Source: Archaeoglobaceae archaeon
GTDB taxonomy: Archaea > Halobacteriota > Archaeoglobi > Archaeoglobales > JdFR-42
DNA length: 14,943 bases
Assembly: GCA_015523685.1 (NCBI GenBank)
Contig: WAJW01000024.1
Coordinates: 1-14,943 of the forward strand
Reading direction: 5' to 3'
Shown: positions 14,625 to 14,943 of the stretch, in pieces
How the letters are laid out: each line of letters begins with the position of its first letter
How positions within the stretch are numbered: position 1 is the stretch's first letter
Position numbers and translations under genes: made by a program
Notes under the pieces: generated by a model
Seen by the model: the letters and a program-made list of their open reading frames with translations, nothing else
The model's database searches: none
Told to the model about the DNA's origin: nothing

Positions 14625-14640
14625 GGGCGAAGGGGCGTTA

Positions 14641-14943
14641 TTATATTGATCCAAAATATATCACCCCGGGAATTTTGTTTTTGAATCTAAACTCTTTATG
14701 TTTCATATCTTTTAATAACCTAGATATTTTTTGTAAGTGAATTTTCCAATTTTTATGACTGTGAGTTACGGGAAAGGCTATGAATAAGATAGCTTTTTTA
14801 GCATAGCCAGTTGTTTTTAGGTTTTCGATATCATCAATTACTTCTTGAATATTCTTAGTAATTGGCCGTGTTTTGTTTTCAACATTTTCATATCGGTAGT
14901 TGGTATTAACAGTTTTAAGTTCTATTGCCCAATCATCAAAAGT
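14641..14943 (-). CDS. Partial AT-rich gene, possible PD-(D/E)XK-type nuclease (5' end outside window)
   Basis: An open frame enters from the right edge and runs 100 codons to TAA at 14641-14643. The first visible residues include DDWAIELKT (3-11). An acidic residue followed by a hydrophobic strand and ExK (E8-L-K10) is the core of PD-(D/E)XK restriction-like nucleases. Next come a charged helix (NIQEVIDDIENLK), a strand (KAILFIAFPV) and the end KIPGVIYFGSI. The order strand-ExK-helix-strand fits that fold. The DNA is clearly richer in A/T than the rest of the window, and codons such as AAA, AAT, TTA and ATA dominate, suggesting recent transfer. It is convergent with the ROK gene. The N-terminal half is not visible, so the nuclease call is tentative. 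A defence or mobile-element origin is possible but not shown. Confidence 0.55.
   Translation of the reverse strand, partial: TFDDWAIELKTVNTNYRYENVENKTRPITKNIQEVIDDIENLKTTGYAKKAILFIAFPVTHSHKNWKIHLQKISRLLKDMKHKEFRFKNKIPGVIYFGSI

Noticed and set aside
1..14943. CRISPR array, insertion sequence or integrase signature
   Set aside because: No regularly spaced direct repeats, no terminal inverted repeats and no transposase or recombinase motif were found. The tRNA-Pro gene has no visible duplicated 3' end that would mark an attachment site.

Overview
The window is archaeal, almost certainly from a euryarchaeote. It carries an eight-gene archaellum (archaeal flagellum) cluster in euryarchaeal order, an archaeal-type GHMP shikimate kinase, a tRNA-Pro gene without an encoded CCA, TATA-box promoters close to start codons, and strong GGAGGTGA Shine-Dalgarno sites inside the archaellum operon. 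I cannot assign a genus from the sequence alone. The single flaD/E gene and separate flaC resemble the layouts known from Thermococcus and Archaeoglobus more than those of Methanococcus.

Left part (1-3770). A succinyl-CoA synthetase beta-subunit-like gene runs off the left edge on the minus strand. It diverges from a two-gene plus-strand unit: shikimate kinase, then a small MazG-like pyrophosphohydrolase. A 140-residue EamA-type membrane protein converges on this unit with overlapping stop codons. It diverges in turn from a secreted lipoprotein with a clan GH-A glycoside-hydrolase-like domain. The 115-bp gap between them holds two TATA boxes and a perfect palindrome. A tRNA-Pro(TGG) gene lies on the minus strand.

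Middle (3829-10787, minus strand). This is a compact archaellum operon, flaB-flaC-flaD/E-flaF-flaG-flaH-flaI-flaJ. It encodes one archaellin (filament), the cytoplasmic FlaC and FlaD/E scaffold, the stator-like FlaF and FlaG, the ATPase/regulator FlaH, the motor ATPase FlaI and the membrane platform FlaJ. Genes overlap or sit within 12 bp of each other. The exception is the 36-bp flaB-flaC gap, which holds a T-tract. The prepilin peptidase and chemotaxis genes are not in this window.

Right part (10941-14582, plus strand). A likely operon of four genes: a 78-residue unrecognised protein, a GTPBP1-family translational GTPase, a DUF1611 (COG3367) P-loop protein and a ROK-family sugar kinase. Start/stop overlaps link the first three and a 9-bp gap precedes the fourth. 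It starts at a clear TATA box.

Right edge (14601-14943). A 10-bp hairpin with a GTAA loop separates the ROK gene from a convergent, visibly AT-richer partial gene. Its fragment contains a PD-(D/E)XK-nuclease-like ExK motif, and this is the most accessory-looking part of the window. I see no clear novel multi-gene system. The least explained parts are the right-hand operon and the edge nuclease-like gene.
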